From Thiovibrio frasassiensis (GTDB lineage: Bacteria > Desulfobacterota > Desulfobulbia > Desulfobulbales > Desulfurivibrionaceae), in NCBI RefSeq assembly GCF_029607905.1, contig NZ_JAPHEH010000001.1, positions 1,455,530 through 1,519,529 on the forward strand: a stretch of 64,000 nucleotides of DNA, written 5' to 3'. Under the pieces are notes generated by a model. That model saw only the letters and a program-made list of their open reading frames with translations, did not search any database and had not been told where the DNA came from. Below are positions 35,469 to 45,345 of this stretch, in pieces; within the stretch, counting starts at the first letter, position 1; each line of letters begins with the position of its first letter. The position numbers and the translations under genes were made by a program.

Positions 35469-36548
35469 ATGCTCTACCATTTTCTCTATCCGCTCCATGC
35501 CTATTTCAGCGCGCTGAATGTTTTTCGCTATATCACCTTTCGCGCCATCGGAGCAACGCTGACCGCTTTTCTGATTCTGTTGCTGGTTGGCAACAGATTC
35601 ATCAAAGCGCTGCAGAAAAACCAGATCGGTCAGGTGGTGCGGGACGACGGCCCGGCAAGCCACTTCAGCAAGCGGGGAGTGCCCACCATGGGAGGGGTGC
35701 TCATTCTTTTTGCCGTAACCGTGACCACCCTGCTCTGGGTCGATCTGGCAAACAGTTTTGTCTGGATCATCCTCGGGGTGACCCTCTGGTTCGGAGCAAT
35801 CGGCGCCTATGACGACTACTGCAAGATTAAAAAACAGAACAGCAAGGGGTTGAGTGCCCGGGGGAAGATATTCTGGCAGATCCTCGGCGCCTCCATAGCC
35901 GGGTTGCTCATCTATTTTGATCCGAATTTTGACGGACACCTGAGCTTTCCCTTTTTAAAGAATATACAGCCCGACCTGGGCACCTATTATGTGTTGTTCG
36001 CCATTCTTGTGGTGGTCGGCGCCTCGAACGCGGTGAATCTCACCGATGGCCTCGATGGCTTGGCAACCGGGCCTACGGTGGTGACGAGCAGTGTGTATTT
36101 GCTCTTTTCCTACCTGGCCGGACATGCCGGTTTGGCGGCATATCTGCAAATCCCCTATGTGCCTGGGGCAGGCGAGGTTGCCATCTTCTGCGGCGCCCTG
36201 GTTGGCGCCAGCCTTGGCTTTCTCTGGTTCAATGCCTACCCGGCCCAGATCTTCATGGGAGATGTGGGCTCCCTCTCCATGGGGGCAGCGCTCGGCATGG
36301 TGGCGATCATCATCAAGCAGGAGATGCTCCTCTGTATTGTCGGGGGAGTTTTTGTCATGGAGGCGGTTTCGGTCATTCTCCAGGTGGGTTTTTTCAAGAT
36401 GACCGGCGGCAAGAGGATCTTTCTCATGGCCCCGTTTCATCATCATTTTGAAAAGAAGGGGTGGACAGAGCCAAAGGTTGTGGTCCGATTCTGGATCATC
36501 TCCATCGTCCTGGGCTTGACTGCCTTGGCAACCTTGAAGCTGCGTTAG
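35469..36548 (+). CDS. mraY: Phospho-MurNAc-pentapeptide transferase MraY
   Basis: Integral membrane enzyme that makes lipid I from UDP-MurNAc-pentapeptide and undecaprenyl phosphate. 359 residues with ten predicted helices. Family motifs: GVPTMGGVLIL, GAYDDYCKIKKQNSKGLSARGK (Asp-rich active site), NAVNLTDGLDGLATGP, FMGDVGSLSMGA and the His-rich loop MAPFHHHFEKKGW. It is 12 bases after murF. Confidence 0.97.
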   Translation: MLYHFLYPLHAYFSALNVFRYITFRAIGATLTAFLILLLVGNRFIKALQKNQIGQVVRDDGPASHFSKRGVPTMGGVLILFAVTVTTLLWVDLANSFVWIILGVTLWFGAIGAYDDYCKIKKQNSKGLSARGKIFWQILGASIAGLLIYFDPNFDGHLSFPFLKNIQPDLGTYYVLFAILVVVGASNAVNLTDGLDGLATGPTVVTSSVYLLFSYLAGHAGLAAYLQIPYVPGAGEVAIFCGALVGASLGFLWFNAYPAQIFMGDVGSLSMGAALGMVAIIIKQEMLLCIVGGVFVMEAVSVILQVGFFKMTGGKRIFLMAPFHHHFEKKGWTEPKVVVRFWIISIVLGLTALATLKLR

Positions 36549-36569
36549 AACAAACAGGCGGAAAAGGCA

Positions 36570-37997
36570 ATGATGCACTGGAATCTCAAGGAAATACTGA
36601 AACCCGGAGCCCATGTAGTGGTGGTGGGCTTGGGCAAGTCAGGTGTTTCCGCGGTGCGATTCCTGCTCAAGCTTGGCGTGAAAATATCGGTTTCAGAGGG
36701 TGGCCGTCAGGAGAACCTTGAAGGAGACTTGGTTCGGTGGCTGAAGGAGAAAAGAGTTTTTGTAGAAACTGGCGGCCATACCTCTGAGCTTTTAACTTCG
36801 GCGGACTGTATTTTGGTAAGCCCTGGCGTACCGCTGGGCATCGCACCCCTTGCAGCGGCAAGGAAAAAAGGGATCCCTGTTTTGGGCGAGCTGGCTCTGG
36901 CCAAGGATTTTCTCAAGGTGCCGGTGGTGGCGGTGACCGGTACCAACGGCAAAAGCACGGTGACGAGCCTGATCGGCGATCTCCTCACCGGCAGCGGGAA
37001 AAAGGTTTTTGTCGGCGGCAATATCGGGGTTCCCCTGGCCGAGTATCTGGCCGGCCCCCAGGAGTGTGAGGCGGTGGTCCTTGAGGTGAGCAGCTTCCAG
37101 CTGGACAGCGGTGGTGAGTTTCGGCCCCAGGTGGGGGTGTTGCTCAATATCAGCCCGGACCATTTGGATCGCTACGATTCTTACGAAGCGTATATCGATT
37201 CGAAAATGTCGCTCTTTAAAAACCAGGCGCCCGGAGATGTCTCGGTCTTGAATGGCGACGATTCAGCAATCGCTGCGTGGTTGGCTGCAGAGGGTGCACA
37301 GAAAAGCCCTTGGCCGATTCGAGGAGAAATCAGGCAATACCGGAGTGGATGTACGAGCGGGATAGCCGCGTGCCTTAAGGGAACCAAGGTGCTGCTTGCT
37401 TCCGCAGAAGCTCCGGACAAGTTGGCTGAAGAATACGAGTTGTCGGGTACCCACCTTGCCCAGGCACCAAATACGGAAAATGCCATGGCGGCGATCCTTG
37501 CCGCCCGGGCCATGGGGTGCAGCCCGATAGCCATCCAGAACAGCCTGGCTGGTTTTACCCCCCTGCCGCACCGGTTGGCCCTGGTGGCGGAGATTGCGGG
37601 TGTCACCTATTATGACGACTCCAAGGGGACCAATGTCGGCGCTGTCTATTCCGCCCTGGCAGGCATGAAGCAACCGGTGGTCCTCATCGCCGGCGGCCGG
37701 GAGAAGGGTGGCGGCTACGAGATGCTGATTCCGTTGGTGCAGGAAAAGGTCCGAGGGATGGTTTTAATCGGCGAGGCACGGGAGGCAATGGCCAAGGCTT
37801 TTGCTCAGAGCACCCGGATTGATTTTGCCGAATCAATGGATGAGGCGGTACGAAAGGCGGGAAGTATGGCGGAGAAGGGAGATGCGGTTCTTTTATCTCC
37901 GGCCTGTGCAAGTTTTGACATGTTCAGAAGTTACAGCCATCGGGGCGAGATGTTTGCCCAGGCGGTAGGCAGGTTGGGGCGGCAGGACGCACAATAG
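36570..37997 (+). CDS. murD: UDP-MurNAc-L-Ala:D-Glu ligase MurD
   Basis: Adds D-glutamate to UDP-MurNAc-L-Ala. 475 residues. Motifs: VVVGLGKSGVSAVRFLLK at the N-terminus, ATP loop VTGTNGKSTVTSLIGDLL, EVSSFQLD, NISPDHLDRY and DDSKGTNVGAVYSAL, ending with the LLSPACASFDMF... segment typical of MurD. Two adjacent ATGs at 36570 and 36573 are both possible. In most dcw clusters ftsW follows; here it does not. Confidence 0.96.
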   Translation: MMHWNLKEILKPGAHVVVVGLGKSGVSAVRFLLKLGVKISVSEGGRQENLEGDLVRWLKEKRVFVETGGHTSELLTSADCILVSPGVPLGIAPLAAARKKGIPVLGELALAKDFLKVPVVAVTGTNGKSTVTSLIGDLLTGSGKKVFVGGNIGVPLAEYLAGPQECEAVVLEVSSFQLDSGGEFRPQVGVLLNISPDHLDRYDSYEAYIDSKMSLFKNQAPGDVSVLNGDDSAIAAWLAAEGAQKSPWPIRGEIRQYRSGCTSGIAACLKGTKVLLASAEAPDKLAEEYELSGTHLAQAPNTENAMAAILAARAMGCSPIAIQNSLAGFTPLPHRLALVAEIAGVTYYDDSKGTNVGAVYSALAGMKQPVVLIAGGREKGGGYEMLIPLVQEKVRGMVLIGEAREAMAKAFAQSTRIDFAESMDEAVRKAGSMAEKGDAVLLSPACASFDMFRSYSHRGEMFAQAVGRLGRQDAQ

Positions 37998-38076
37998 GAG
38001 TGCTTGACGGAAAAAGTCCGGACGGTTTTGTGTCTGAGGGGGCACGGCTGGGGCGGCAAAAGGCGAGGACGGGATA

Positions 38077-38268
38077 ATGCAGACAGTGTGCTGTGTGTGC
38101 CAGAAAACCAAGAGCCAAACAGGATGGATACAGGAGCAGCTGGTGAGTAAGGGAAGTCGGGTTTCCCATGGATATTGCCCGGACTGTTTTGATCGGACCA
38201 TGGAGCGGGCCCAAGGGTGGTTGTTGGCGAGAAGTGCGGGAAATCGGGGCTTGGCCCTGGGACGGTAA
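38077..38268 (+). CDS. Small Cys4 zinc-ribbon-like protein in the ftsW position
   Basis: A 63-residue ORF with a GAGGA ribosome site 7 bases upstream, in the 291-base gap between murD and murG. It has two CxxC pairs (CCVCQKTK and HGYCPDCFDR) about 30 residues apart. The pattern resembles the C-terminal ICxxCKKIR...SHGICPEC tail found on many sensor and receiver proteins of delta-proteobacteria, here standing alone. Metal binding is inferred from the Cys spacing; the function is unknown. It occupies the slot where ftsW normally sits. Confidence 0.65.
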   Translation: MQTVCCVCQKTKSQTGWIQEQLVSKGSRVSHGYCPDCFDRTMERAQGWLLARSAGNRGLALGR

Positions 38269-38288
38269 GGAATAAGAGAGGAATGTTG

Positions 38289-39365
38289 ATGCGGATGATC
38301 GTGACCGGAGGAGGAACAGGAGGGCATCTTTTTCCCGGCATTGCCGTGGCCGAAGAGATGTTGCGCCGTTTTCCCGAGGGCAAGATCCTTTTTGTCAGCA
38401 CGGATCGCGCCATTGACAATAAGGCCCTGGCCGGACGTTCCTTTGCGAAAAAGGCGATTGCCTGCCTGCCCATAAAGGGAAAGTCTCTCTGGGGAACCAT
38501 CAGGAGCGTGGCCCAGCTGCCCATCAGCCTGTGGCAGGCCTTGCGGATTGTGGGTGGATTCAAACCCCAGCTTGTTTTAGGGGTGGGCGGGTATGTGACT
38601 GGGCCGGTAGTGTTGGCGGCACACCTCATGGGAGTGAAAACCTGTATCCACGAGCAGAATTCTATTCCGGGCATGGCCAACAGGATGCTTGGAAAAATCG
38701 TTGACCAGGTATATATTTCCATCCCCGGCTCCGAGGATTTTTTCCCCAAGGGAAAGAGTGTGCTGACCGGGAATCCGGTGCGGGCTGAGTTGCTGGCAAC
38801 GGCTGCTCAGAAGAAGGAGCAGGGGGCAGAAAAAACGGTCCTGGTTTTGGGGGGCAGTCAGGGTGCGCACCGGGTCAATGCCTTGATGGTGGAGGCCTTA
38901 ACCGCGCACCAGTCTGGTGAGTCCGTTCGGGTGCACCACCAGACGGGAAACAGCGACGAAGCATGGGTGCGCAAGGCGTACGAAGAGGCAGGGGTTCCAG
39001 CCCAGGTCTCTGCCTTTATCACCGAGATGGCTGTGGCGTACCGGGACGCGGATCTTGTAGTCTCCCGGGCCGGGGCAACAACCCTGGCGGAGCTGGCGGT
39101 ACTGGGCAAGCCGGCTATTTTGATTCCCTATCCGTATGCCGCGGATGACCACCAGACGACCAACGCGGCGTATCTGGTACGGGGCGGGGCCGCCGTGATG
39201 TTTCAAGAGCGGGATCTCGATGGCTCAAAGCTGCGCGAGACGATACTGGGTCTGCTGGACGATGGCTCTCGGTTGCAGGGGATGGCAACGCAGATGCGGC
39301 AATACGGTCGGCCGGAAGCGACCGACGCCATTGTGGAAAAAAGCATGGAGTTGTTGGCCGCCTGA
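38289..39365 (+). CDS. murG: UDP-GlcNAc:lipid I GlcNAc transferase MurG
   Basis: Peripheral inner-membrane glycosyltransferase that converts lipid I to lipid II. 358 residues from the ATG at 38289, which has AGAGGA about 7 bases ahead; nearby in-frame ATGs at 38283 and 38295 are alternatives. Motifs: MIVTGGGTGGHLFPGIAVAEE, LGVGGYVTGPVVLAAHLMG, HEQNSIPGMANR, VLGGSQGAHRVN and the UDP-GlcNAc site VVSRAGATTLAELAVLGKP. Lipid II made here must be polymerised by enzymes encoded elsewhere, since no SEDS gene is present. Confidence 0.96.
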   Translation: MRMIVTGGGTGGHLFPGIAVAEEMLRRFPEGKILFVSTDRAIDNKALAGRSFAKKAIACLPIKGKSLWGTIRSVAQLPISLWQALRIVGGFKPQLVLGVGGYVTGPVVLAAHLMGVKTCIHEQNSIPGMANRMLGKIVDQVYISIPGSEDFFPKGKSVLTGNPVRAELLATAAQKKEQGAEKTVLVLGGSQGAHRVNALMVEALTAHQSGESVRVHHQTGNSDEAWVRKAYEEAGVPAQVSAFITEMAVAYRDADLVVSRAGATTLAELAVLGKPAILIPYPYAADDHQTTNAAYLVRGGAAVMFQERDLDGSKLRETILGLLDDGSRLQGMATQMRQYGRPEATDAIVEKSMELLAA

Positions 39366-39392
39366 GCGGTCGAGGGTTGAGGATACCATTGC

Positions 39393-40784
39393 ATGTATAA
39401 GAAAACACAACATATCCATTTCGTGGGCATCGGCGGCATAGGCATGAGCGGCATCGCCGAACTGCTCCTGAATCTCGGCTATGTCGTGAGCGGTTCGGAT
39501 CTGCGGGAGAGCGAGATCACCAAGCGTCTGGCCGGGCTGGGAGGCACGGTACACGTCGGCCATCAAGGGCAATGGATTGCCGGCGCCGACGTGGTGGTGA
39601 CCTCCTCGGCGGTACGGGAAAACAACCCGGAAGTGCAAGCGGCCCGTGGTGCGCATATCCCGGTCATCCCAAGGGCGGAGATGCTGGCGGAACTGATGCG
39701 CTTGAAGAAATACGGGATCGGCGTGGCGGGCAGTCATGGGAAAACCACCACCACTTCCATGCTCGGCTGGCTAATGGCTGAGGCAGGCCTTGATCCCACG
39801 GTGGTGATCGGCGGCAAGGTCAACAGCCTGGGCACCAACGCAAAATTGGGGGAGGGGGAGTTCCTGGTTGCCGAAGCGGATGAGTCCGACGGCTCCTTCT
39901 TGAAATTGTCCCCGGTCCTTGAGATCGTAACCAATATCGATTTGGAACATCTGGACCATTATCGGGATATTGAGGAGATCAAGGCCGCCTTCTTGGAATT
40001 CATCGAGAAGCTCCCTTTTTATGGGGCGGCGATTGTCTGCCTGGATGATGTTAATGTTGCTTCGATCCTTCCGCAGATCAGGAAACGGGTGATCACCTAC
40101 GGATTGACCAGTCAGGCCGAGGTACATGCCAGAGCAGTAACGGCACAGGGCTTGACCTCGGTTTTTGAAGTCTGCCGGAATGCGGAGGTGTTGGGGGAGA
40201 TAACCCTCAATGTTCCCGGCCAGCATAATGTTTATAACGCCTTGGCCGCCATCACCGTGGCCCTGGAGCTGGATATCCCCTTTCCCGTGATCCAGCAGGC
40301 GCTGAAAACCTTCAGCGGCGTCCAGCGGCGGTTGCAGATCAAGGGTGAGGTGAATGGGGTCATGGTTATTGATGATTATGGCCATCATCCCACCGAGATC
40401 AGGGCGACCTTGGCGGCGATGCGTTCGGCCTGGCCGAGAAAGCGGCTCATCGTCATGTTTCAGCCCCATCGCTACACGCGCACAGCCGGGTTGTTCAAGG
40501 AATTCAGCACCGCCTTCCATGAGGCGGATGTCCTGTTGCTCACGGAAATATATGCGGCCAGCGAAACCCCCATCGAGGGAGTCAGCGGGGCGGCGCTCTT
40601 GCAGGAGATCAAACTGCACGGGCAGAAGAACGCTCATTTTGTCGCGGATGTCGGCTCTCTGCCGCGCACGGTTTTGGGCATGGTGGAACCCGACGATATC
40701 GTCTTGACGCTGGGTGCCGGCAATATCTATCAGGTTGGCGAGGAACTCTTAGAGAAACTGGAGCAGGGCCATGGTGCCTGCTAG
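39393..40784 (+). CDS. murC: UDP-MurNAc:L-alanine ligase MurC
   Basis: First Mur ligase. 463 residues. Motifs: [38 protein letters not shown] loop [40 protein letters not shown] and [14 protein letters not shown] with FQPHRYTRT. It overlaps murB by 14 bases. Confidence 0.97.
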   Translation: MYKKTQHIHFVGIGGIGMSGIAELLLNLGYVVSGSDLRESEITKRLAGLGGTVHVGHQGQWIAGADVVVTSSAVRENNPEVQAARGAHIPVIPRAEMLAELMRLKKYGIGVAGSHGKTTTTSMLGWLMAEAGLDPTVVIGGKVNSLGTNAKLGEGEFLVAEADESDGSFLKLSPVLEIVTNIDLEHLDHYRDIEEIKAAFLEFIEKLPFYGAAIVCLDDVNVASILPQIRKRVITYGLTSQAEVHARAVTAQGLTSVFEVCRNAEVLGEITLNVPGQHNVYNALAAITVALELDIPFPVIQQALKTFSGVQRRLQIKGEVNGVMVIDDYGHHPTEIRATLAAMRSAWPRKRLIVMFQPHRYTRTAGLFKEFSTAFHEADVLLLTEIYAASETPIEGVSGAALLQEIKLHGQKNAHFVADVGSLPRTVLGMVEPDDIVLTLGAGNIYQVGEELLEKLEQGHGAC

Positions 40785-41772
40785 AGCCTGCAACCTGCAT
40801 GGCAGGCCAGACGGGGTGGTTCTGCCTGTAACGGGACCGAGGAAGATGCAAAAAGGGATGGACAAGGGGTGGCCGGAGCAACTGCGTACCCTCTGGCCAG
40901 GCGAGATCGAATGGGACAGTCCCATGGCCCGTTGGTGCACCCTGCAGGTGGGCGGCCCGGCCAAGGCCATCGCCATGCCGGCCAGCCGGGAAGAATTGCA
41001 AAGCCTTATCGCGCTGTTGGCCCGACTCGGGGTAAGTTGGCGGGTTATCGGCCGGGGCAGCAACCTCCTTGTCTCGGATGCGGGCTATGATGGGGTCATT
41101 GTAATGCTGGGCCGGAAGTTCGCGGCCATTTCCCAGCACCCCGGGGAAAAAGCCGGGGAGAGACGGGTGCGGGTTGAGGCAGGATGCAGCCTGATGAAGT
41201 TGGTCAACTGGTGTGCTCGCCAGGGATTGCAGGGTTTGGAATTTGCCGCAGGCATTCCGGGCTCGGTGGGTGGCGCAGTGGTTATGAATGCCGGGGCCTG
41301 GGGCATGGAGATGGGTGAGACGCTCTTCTCGGTTTCCTTCTTGCGCGAGTCCGGGGAGATTGTGGACAGAGAAAAAGAGGCTCTGCTCTTTTCGTACCGC
41401 CATTTGGAGACAGAGGGGATGATTGTTGTGGCGGCGGAGTTTTTATTGCAGGCTGGGGATCGGCAGCTCATTGAGAGGAAATGTGCTCAGTTGATGCGGG
41501 AGCGGAAAGAAAAGCAGCCGCAGGGTTTGGCCAATGCCGGGTCGTTTTTTAAGAACCCCGCAGGGTTGCCTGCCGCCGGCAAGCTTATTCAAGACGCTGG
41601 ACTCAAAGGGGTTTGCCTCGGTGGCGCGCAAGTTTCCGAGGTGCATGCGAATTTTCTCGTGAATACCGGGACTGCCACACCCCAGGATTTTCTCGGTTTG
41701 ATGCGGCTTGTTCAGGAAAAGGTTGCAGAGCGGTTCGGTGTCTGGCTGGAGCCGGAAGTACATATTCTTTAA
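40771..41772 (+). CDS. murB: UDP-N-acetylenolpyruvoylglucosamine reductase MurB
   Basis: FAD enzyme that reduces UDP-GlcNAc-enolpyruvate to UDP-MurNAc. 333 residues from the ATG at 40771, which has GGAG 7 bases ahead inside murC. Later ATGs at 40846 and 40858 would remove a non-conserved leader. Motifs: [54 protein letters not shown], the proton donor Ser in NAGSFFKNP and the C-terminal [11 protein letters not shown] with the catalytic Glu. The ddl gene often found after murB is absent. Confidence 0.95.
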   Translation: MVPARACNLHGRPDGVVLPVTGPRKMQKGMDKGWPEQLRTLWPGEIEWDSPMARWCTLQVGGPAKAIAMPASREELQSLIALLARLGVSWRVIGRGSNLLVSDAGYDGVIVMLGRKFAAISQHPGEKAGERRVRVEAGCSLMKLVNWCARQGLQGLEFAAGIPGSVGGAVVMNAGAWGMEMGETLFSVSFLRESGEIVDREKEALLFSYRHLETEGMIVVAAEFLLQAGDRQLIERKCAQLMRERKEKQPQGLANAGSFFKNPAGLPAAGKLIQDAGLKGVCLGGAQVSEVHANFLVNTGTATPQDFLGLMRLVQEKVAERFGVWLEPEVHIL

Positions 41773-41804
41773 GCGGTTTGGGCAAAAAAGGGGCAAAAAC
41801 GATT

Positions 41805-42623
41805 TTGCGAAAGGGAAAGCCCATACAGCAGCGCTACGGGAGCAGCAAGAAAAGCCGCACCCTGGACCTGAAGAAAAAACTGGCCATTTTGGTGGTTGGT
41901 TTGCTGCTGCTGGTAGCAGGTTTTGCTGTGGTTGGCTTTATCGTTTATAAAGCCATGGGGCGGGCGGATTTTTTCCAGATCACCGCCACCAATATTCAGG
42001 GCTGCCGGAGGACCACTAAGAACCTCATTCTGGAAATGAGCGGAGTGGATGTGTACAGCAATCTCCTGGCGCTCGATATCAAGAGGGTGAAGTCCGGGAT
42101 TGAGGCCCATGAATGGGTCGAATCGGTGGAGATCGAAAGGGACTGGCCCAACCGTTTGACCATTGTTGTTAAGGAACGACTGCCGGTGGCCATTGCCAGC
42201 CTTGATAACGGGCTGTTCTATCTTGATCAGAAAGGAGTGGCCTTTGCCAAGGTATTGCCGCCCGAGGACATGGATTATCCCATCATCTCCGGGTTGAAAA
42301 GGGATGAATGGCCGCGGAACCTCAAGGATTCACCATTGGGGGAGGCCCTGCAGCTCATTAAATATGCGGGCCAGGGGAGTTCCATTCTGCCAAAGCAGAA
42401 TATCTCTCAGTTGCATGTGGACGGGGATGAAAATATCATCCTCTATCTGGTGGACCGGCCGTTTCCGATCCATCTGGGAGCAGGCAATGTCGGGACCAAA
42501 TATTACTGGCTGACCAAGGTGCTGTACAAATTGTACAAGAGCAAGGAATTTGACAAAGCCGCCTATGTGAGAATGGACTATGGGCGGAACCAAGTTCTGG
42601 TAGGTTTTGACGAAGAAGGATGA
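41805..42623 (+). CDS. ftsQ: Cell division protein FtsQ
   Basis: Bitopic division protein of 272 residues: basic N-terminus, one transmembrane helix (LAILVVGLLLLVAGFAVVGFIVY), then the POTRA domain (ITATNIQGCRRTTKNLILEMSGVDVYSNLLALDIKRVKSGIEAH.. in part) and the FtsQ beta domain with VKERLPVAIA. The frame is open from 41613, but the sequence before about 41800 overlaps murB and is not FtsQ-like, so the TTG at 41805 is chosen; this start is uncertain. In other species FtsQ scaffolds FtsL/FtsB and hence FtsWI. Confidence 0.88.
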   Translation: MRKGKPIQQRYGSSKKSRTLDLKKKLAILVVGLLLLVAGFAVVGFIVYKAMGRADFFQITATNIQGCRRTTKNLILEMSGVDVYSNLLALDIKRVKSGIEAHEWVESVEIERDWPNRLTIVVKERLPVAIASLDNGLFYLDQKGVAFAKVLPPEDMDYPIISGLKRDEWPRNLKDSPLGEALQLIKYAGQGSSILPKQNISQLHVDGDENIILYLVDRPFPIHLGAGNVGTKYYWLTKVLYKLYKSKEFDKAAYVRMDYGRNQVLVGFDEEG

Positions 42624-42773
42624 GCTGAAAACGTTTCTCCCGACATGCTCGCATCGGGGGATGGATAGGTGTCCAGCGGAAAGAACCAGCGGACACGAGC
42701 AAAGAAGCAACGGTTTGGCTTGTGATAACCGTCGGTGGCGTGACTTGTTCCGGGATCGACTAAAGGTGAATAA

Positions 42774-44006
42774 ATGGCACATGAAGAACGTGGCGATCTG
42801 ATTGTCGGGCTGGATATCGGCACCACCAAGATATGCGTGGTGGTTGGGGAGGTCCATGATAACCGCCTTGATATTATCGGCATTGGCCGGCACCCCTCGG
42901 TGGGCTTACGGCGCGGGGTGGTGGTCAATATCGAGAGCACCGTCCATTCCATCAGGCAGGCAGTGGAAGAGGCGGAGCGGATGGCGGGCTGCGAGATCGG
43001 CTCCGTGTATGTGGGCATCGCCGGCAGTCACATCAAGAGCTTCAACAGCCACGGTCTGATCGCCATCAAGCATAACGAGATCCGGCAGGACGACATCGAC
43101 AGGGTGGTGGATGCGGCCCGGGCCGTACCCATCCCGCCGGACCAGGAAGTGATCCATGTGCTCCCGCAGGAGTTCATGGTGGACGGACAGGCGGATATCC
43201 AGGATCCCCTCGGCATGACCGGCGTCCGTCTCGAATCCGATGTGCATATCGTGACCGGTTCGGCAACCGCGGTGCACAACATTGTCAAATGTTGCAACCG
43301 GGCCGGACTTGAGGTGACGGATGTGGTCCTCGAACCCTTGGCCTCGGCAGGCGCGGTCCTGACCCGGGAAGAAATGGAATTGGGGGTGGGGTTGCTGGAC
43401 ATCGGCGGCGGCACTGCCGATTTGGCGATCTTTGCCGATGGGACGATCAAGCATACCTTTGTTCTTGGGCTGGGCGGACAGAATCTCACCAACGATCTCT
43501 CCATAGGGCTGCGTACTCCGCAGAAAGAGGCGGAAAGGCTGAAGGAGGAGTTCGGGAGTGCCTTGGCCTCGCTGATCGACAAGGATCAGGTCATCGAGGT
43601 GCCCAGTGTGGGGGGGAGAAAGAATCGGAAGCTTTCCCGGCGGGTCATGGGAGAGATTCTCGAGCCCCGGGTTGAGGAGATGCTTACCCTCATCAATCAG
43701 GAACTGTTGGATTCCAAGTACAAGGAAATGGTCAACGCCGGTATGGTGCTGACCGGCGGGTCCTGCCTGCTGGCCAACATGGAAGAGCTGGCGGAACAGA
43801 TCTTTGATCTGCCGGTGCGCATCGGCCGGCCGGAAAATATCGGCGGGGTGGTGGATGTGGTGGGGACACCGCAGTGGGCAACCGGCGTTGGTCTGGTTGT
43901 CTACGGTATGAAGAATGGACCGGGGGAGAGATTCAAACGGCCCAAGGGTGGAATAGTAGGGAGAGTCACCGGTCGGATGAAAGACTGGTTTAAGGGAATA
44001 GTATAA
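42774..44006 (+). CDS. ftsA: Cell division protein FtsA
   Basis: Actin-like membrane tether of FtsZ. 410 residues. Motifs: LIVGLDIGTTKICVVVGEV (phosphate 1), the 1C domain region with GCEIGSVYVGIAGSH, LLDIGGGTADLAIFADG (phosphate 2), GMVLTGGSCLLANMEELA (adenosine) and the amphipathic C-terminal membrane helix (GRMKDWFKGIV). It starts 150 bases after ftsQ with AAAGGTG upstream. Confidence 0.96.
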   Translation: MAHEERGDLIVGLDIGTTKICVVVGEVHDNRLDIIGIGRHPSVGLRRGVVVNIESTVHSIRQAVEEAERMAGCEIGSVYVGIAGSHIKSFNSHGLIAIKHNEIRQDDIDRVVDAARAVPIPPDQEVIHVLPQEFMVDGQADIQDPLGMTGVRLESDVHIVTGSATAVHNIVKCCNRAGLEVTDVVLEPLASAGAVLTREEMELGVGLLDIGGGTADLAIFADGTIKHTFVLGLGGQNLTNDLSIGLRTPQKEAERLKEEFGSALASLIDKDQVIEVPSVGGRKNRKLSRRVMGEILEPRVEEMLTLINQELLDSKYKEMVNAGMVLTGGSCLLANMEELAEQIFDLPVRIGRPENIGGVVDVVGTPQWATGVGLVVYGMKNGPGERFKRPKGGIVGRVTGRMKDWFKGIV

Positions 44007-44073
44007 AAACGCTCATCAGGCGCCAGGCGATGTAGGGGAGTAGGTCAATGACCTTGAACAGGGAGAGCAGGAT

Positions 44074-45243
44074 ATGACTTTTAAATTCGCGGAAACAGAG
44101 TCACGGGCAAAGATCAAGGTTTTTGGCGTTGGCGGCGGTGGGGGCAATGCGGTCAACACCATGGTGGACAGCAAGATCCTCGGGGTGGAGTTCATCGCCG
44201 GCAACACCGATATCCAGGACTTGGAGAAATCCAAGGCCGATGTCCAGGTGCAGCTTGGCAAGAGTGTCGCCAAGGGACTGGGGGCCGGAGCCAACCCTGA
44301 AAGAGGCAGGGAGGCGGCGGAGGAGTCCATCGATGAAATCAGAAAGCAGTTGAAGGACTGCGACATGGTTTTTATCACCGCCGGCTTGGGTGGCGGAACC
44401 GGGACCGGGGCCGCGCCGGTTATCGCGAGAATTGCCAAGGAACTTGGGGCCCTCACCGTGGCGGTCGTTACCAAGCCCTTTGCTTTCGAGGGCAGAGCCC
44501 GGATGAAAAATGCCGAGCTTGGCTGGAAGAATCTCAAAGAACATGTGGACACCATCATCACCATTCCCAATGACCGCTTGATTTCCATGAGCCAGAAGGG
44601 GACCCGCTTCATCGACGGGATGAAGATGGCGGACGATGTTCTGGTGCAGGCGGTGAAAGGCATTACCGATCTGATCAACCTGCCCGGCTATATCAACCCG
44701 GATTTTGCCGATGTGCGTGCCATCATGAACGAGATGGGGCAGGCGCTCATGGGTTCAGGCTATGGGGTGGGTGAAAACCGGGCCGTTGAGGCGGTGAACA
44801 TGGCGATCAACAGCCCGCTTTTGCAGGACATCAGTATCGATGGCGCCAAGGGGGTTTTGGTCAATATCTCGGCCAGCCGGGAGACCTTGACCATGCCGGA
44901 GGTGACCGAGGCAACCACCAAGATCTACCAGGAGGTGCATGAGGACGCCAATATTATTCTGGGCGTGATCTTTGACGAGAATCTGGGAGACGAGTTGCAG
45001 GTAACGGTTATTGCCACCGGTATCCGCGATACCGTGGAAGAGATCGAGGAGTTGCCGGACAAGGTGCAGCTCATGCCGAAAAAACGGGAGCCCGCCGCAC
45101 AGCAGCTGCCGTTCAGAAAAGGGGAGCAGGGCATGGCTGCGGGCCGCGCTGTGGCCAACGGTATGCAGAGATCCTATGCCAACAATATTTTAAACGAGCA
45201 GGACTACGACCGGCCGACCTTTTTGCGCCGGAATGAAAGCTGA
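44074..45243 (+). CDS. ftsZ: Cell division GTPase FtsZ
   Basis: Tubulin homologue that forms the Z ring. 389 residues. It has KVFGVGGGGGNAVNTM, the tubulin signature GGGTGTG near residue 107, the T7 loop NPDFADVRAIMNEMGQALMG, and a C-terminal peptide DRPTFLRRNES that binds FtsA. It closes the dcw cluster. Its normal sequence shows that the organism divides with a Z ring even though its FtsI is degenerate and ftsW is missing here. Confidence 0.98.
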   Translation: MTFKFAETESRAKIKVFGVGGGGGNAVNTMVDSKILGVEFIAGNTDIQDLEKSKADVQVQLGKSVAKGLGAGANPERGREAAEESIDEIRKQLKDCDMVFITAGLGGGTGTGAAPVIARIAKELGALTVAVVTKPFAFEGRARMKNAELGWKNLKEHVDTIITIPNDRLISMSQKGTRFIDGMKMADDVLVQAVKGITDLINLPGYINPDFADVRAIMNEMGQALMGSGYGVGENRAVEAVNMAINSPLLQDISIDGAKGVLVNISASRETLTMPEVTEATTKIYQEVHEDANIILGVIFDENLGDELQVTVIATGIRDTVEEIEELPDKVQLMPKKREPAAQQLPFRKGEQGMAAGRAVANGMQRSYANNILNEQDYDRPTFLRRNES

Positions 45244-45345
45244 TCGCCTTGTGAATAAGAAAAAACACAGAGTTGTTTAGAAAATGGTGGTAACGCGCAG
45301 GCTGTTGCCATCATTGTTGTACTGCCAATAAAAAGCGGATAGGCA

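Noticed and set aside
33903-35939. Minus-strand open frame of 678 codons opposite murF and mraY
   Set aside because: A shadow frame: murF and mraY carry all diagnostic motifs on the plus strand.
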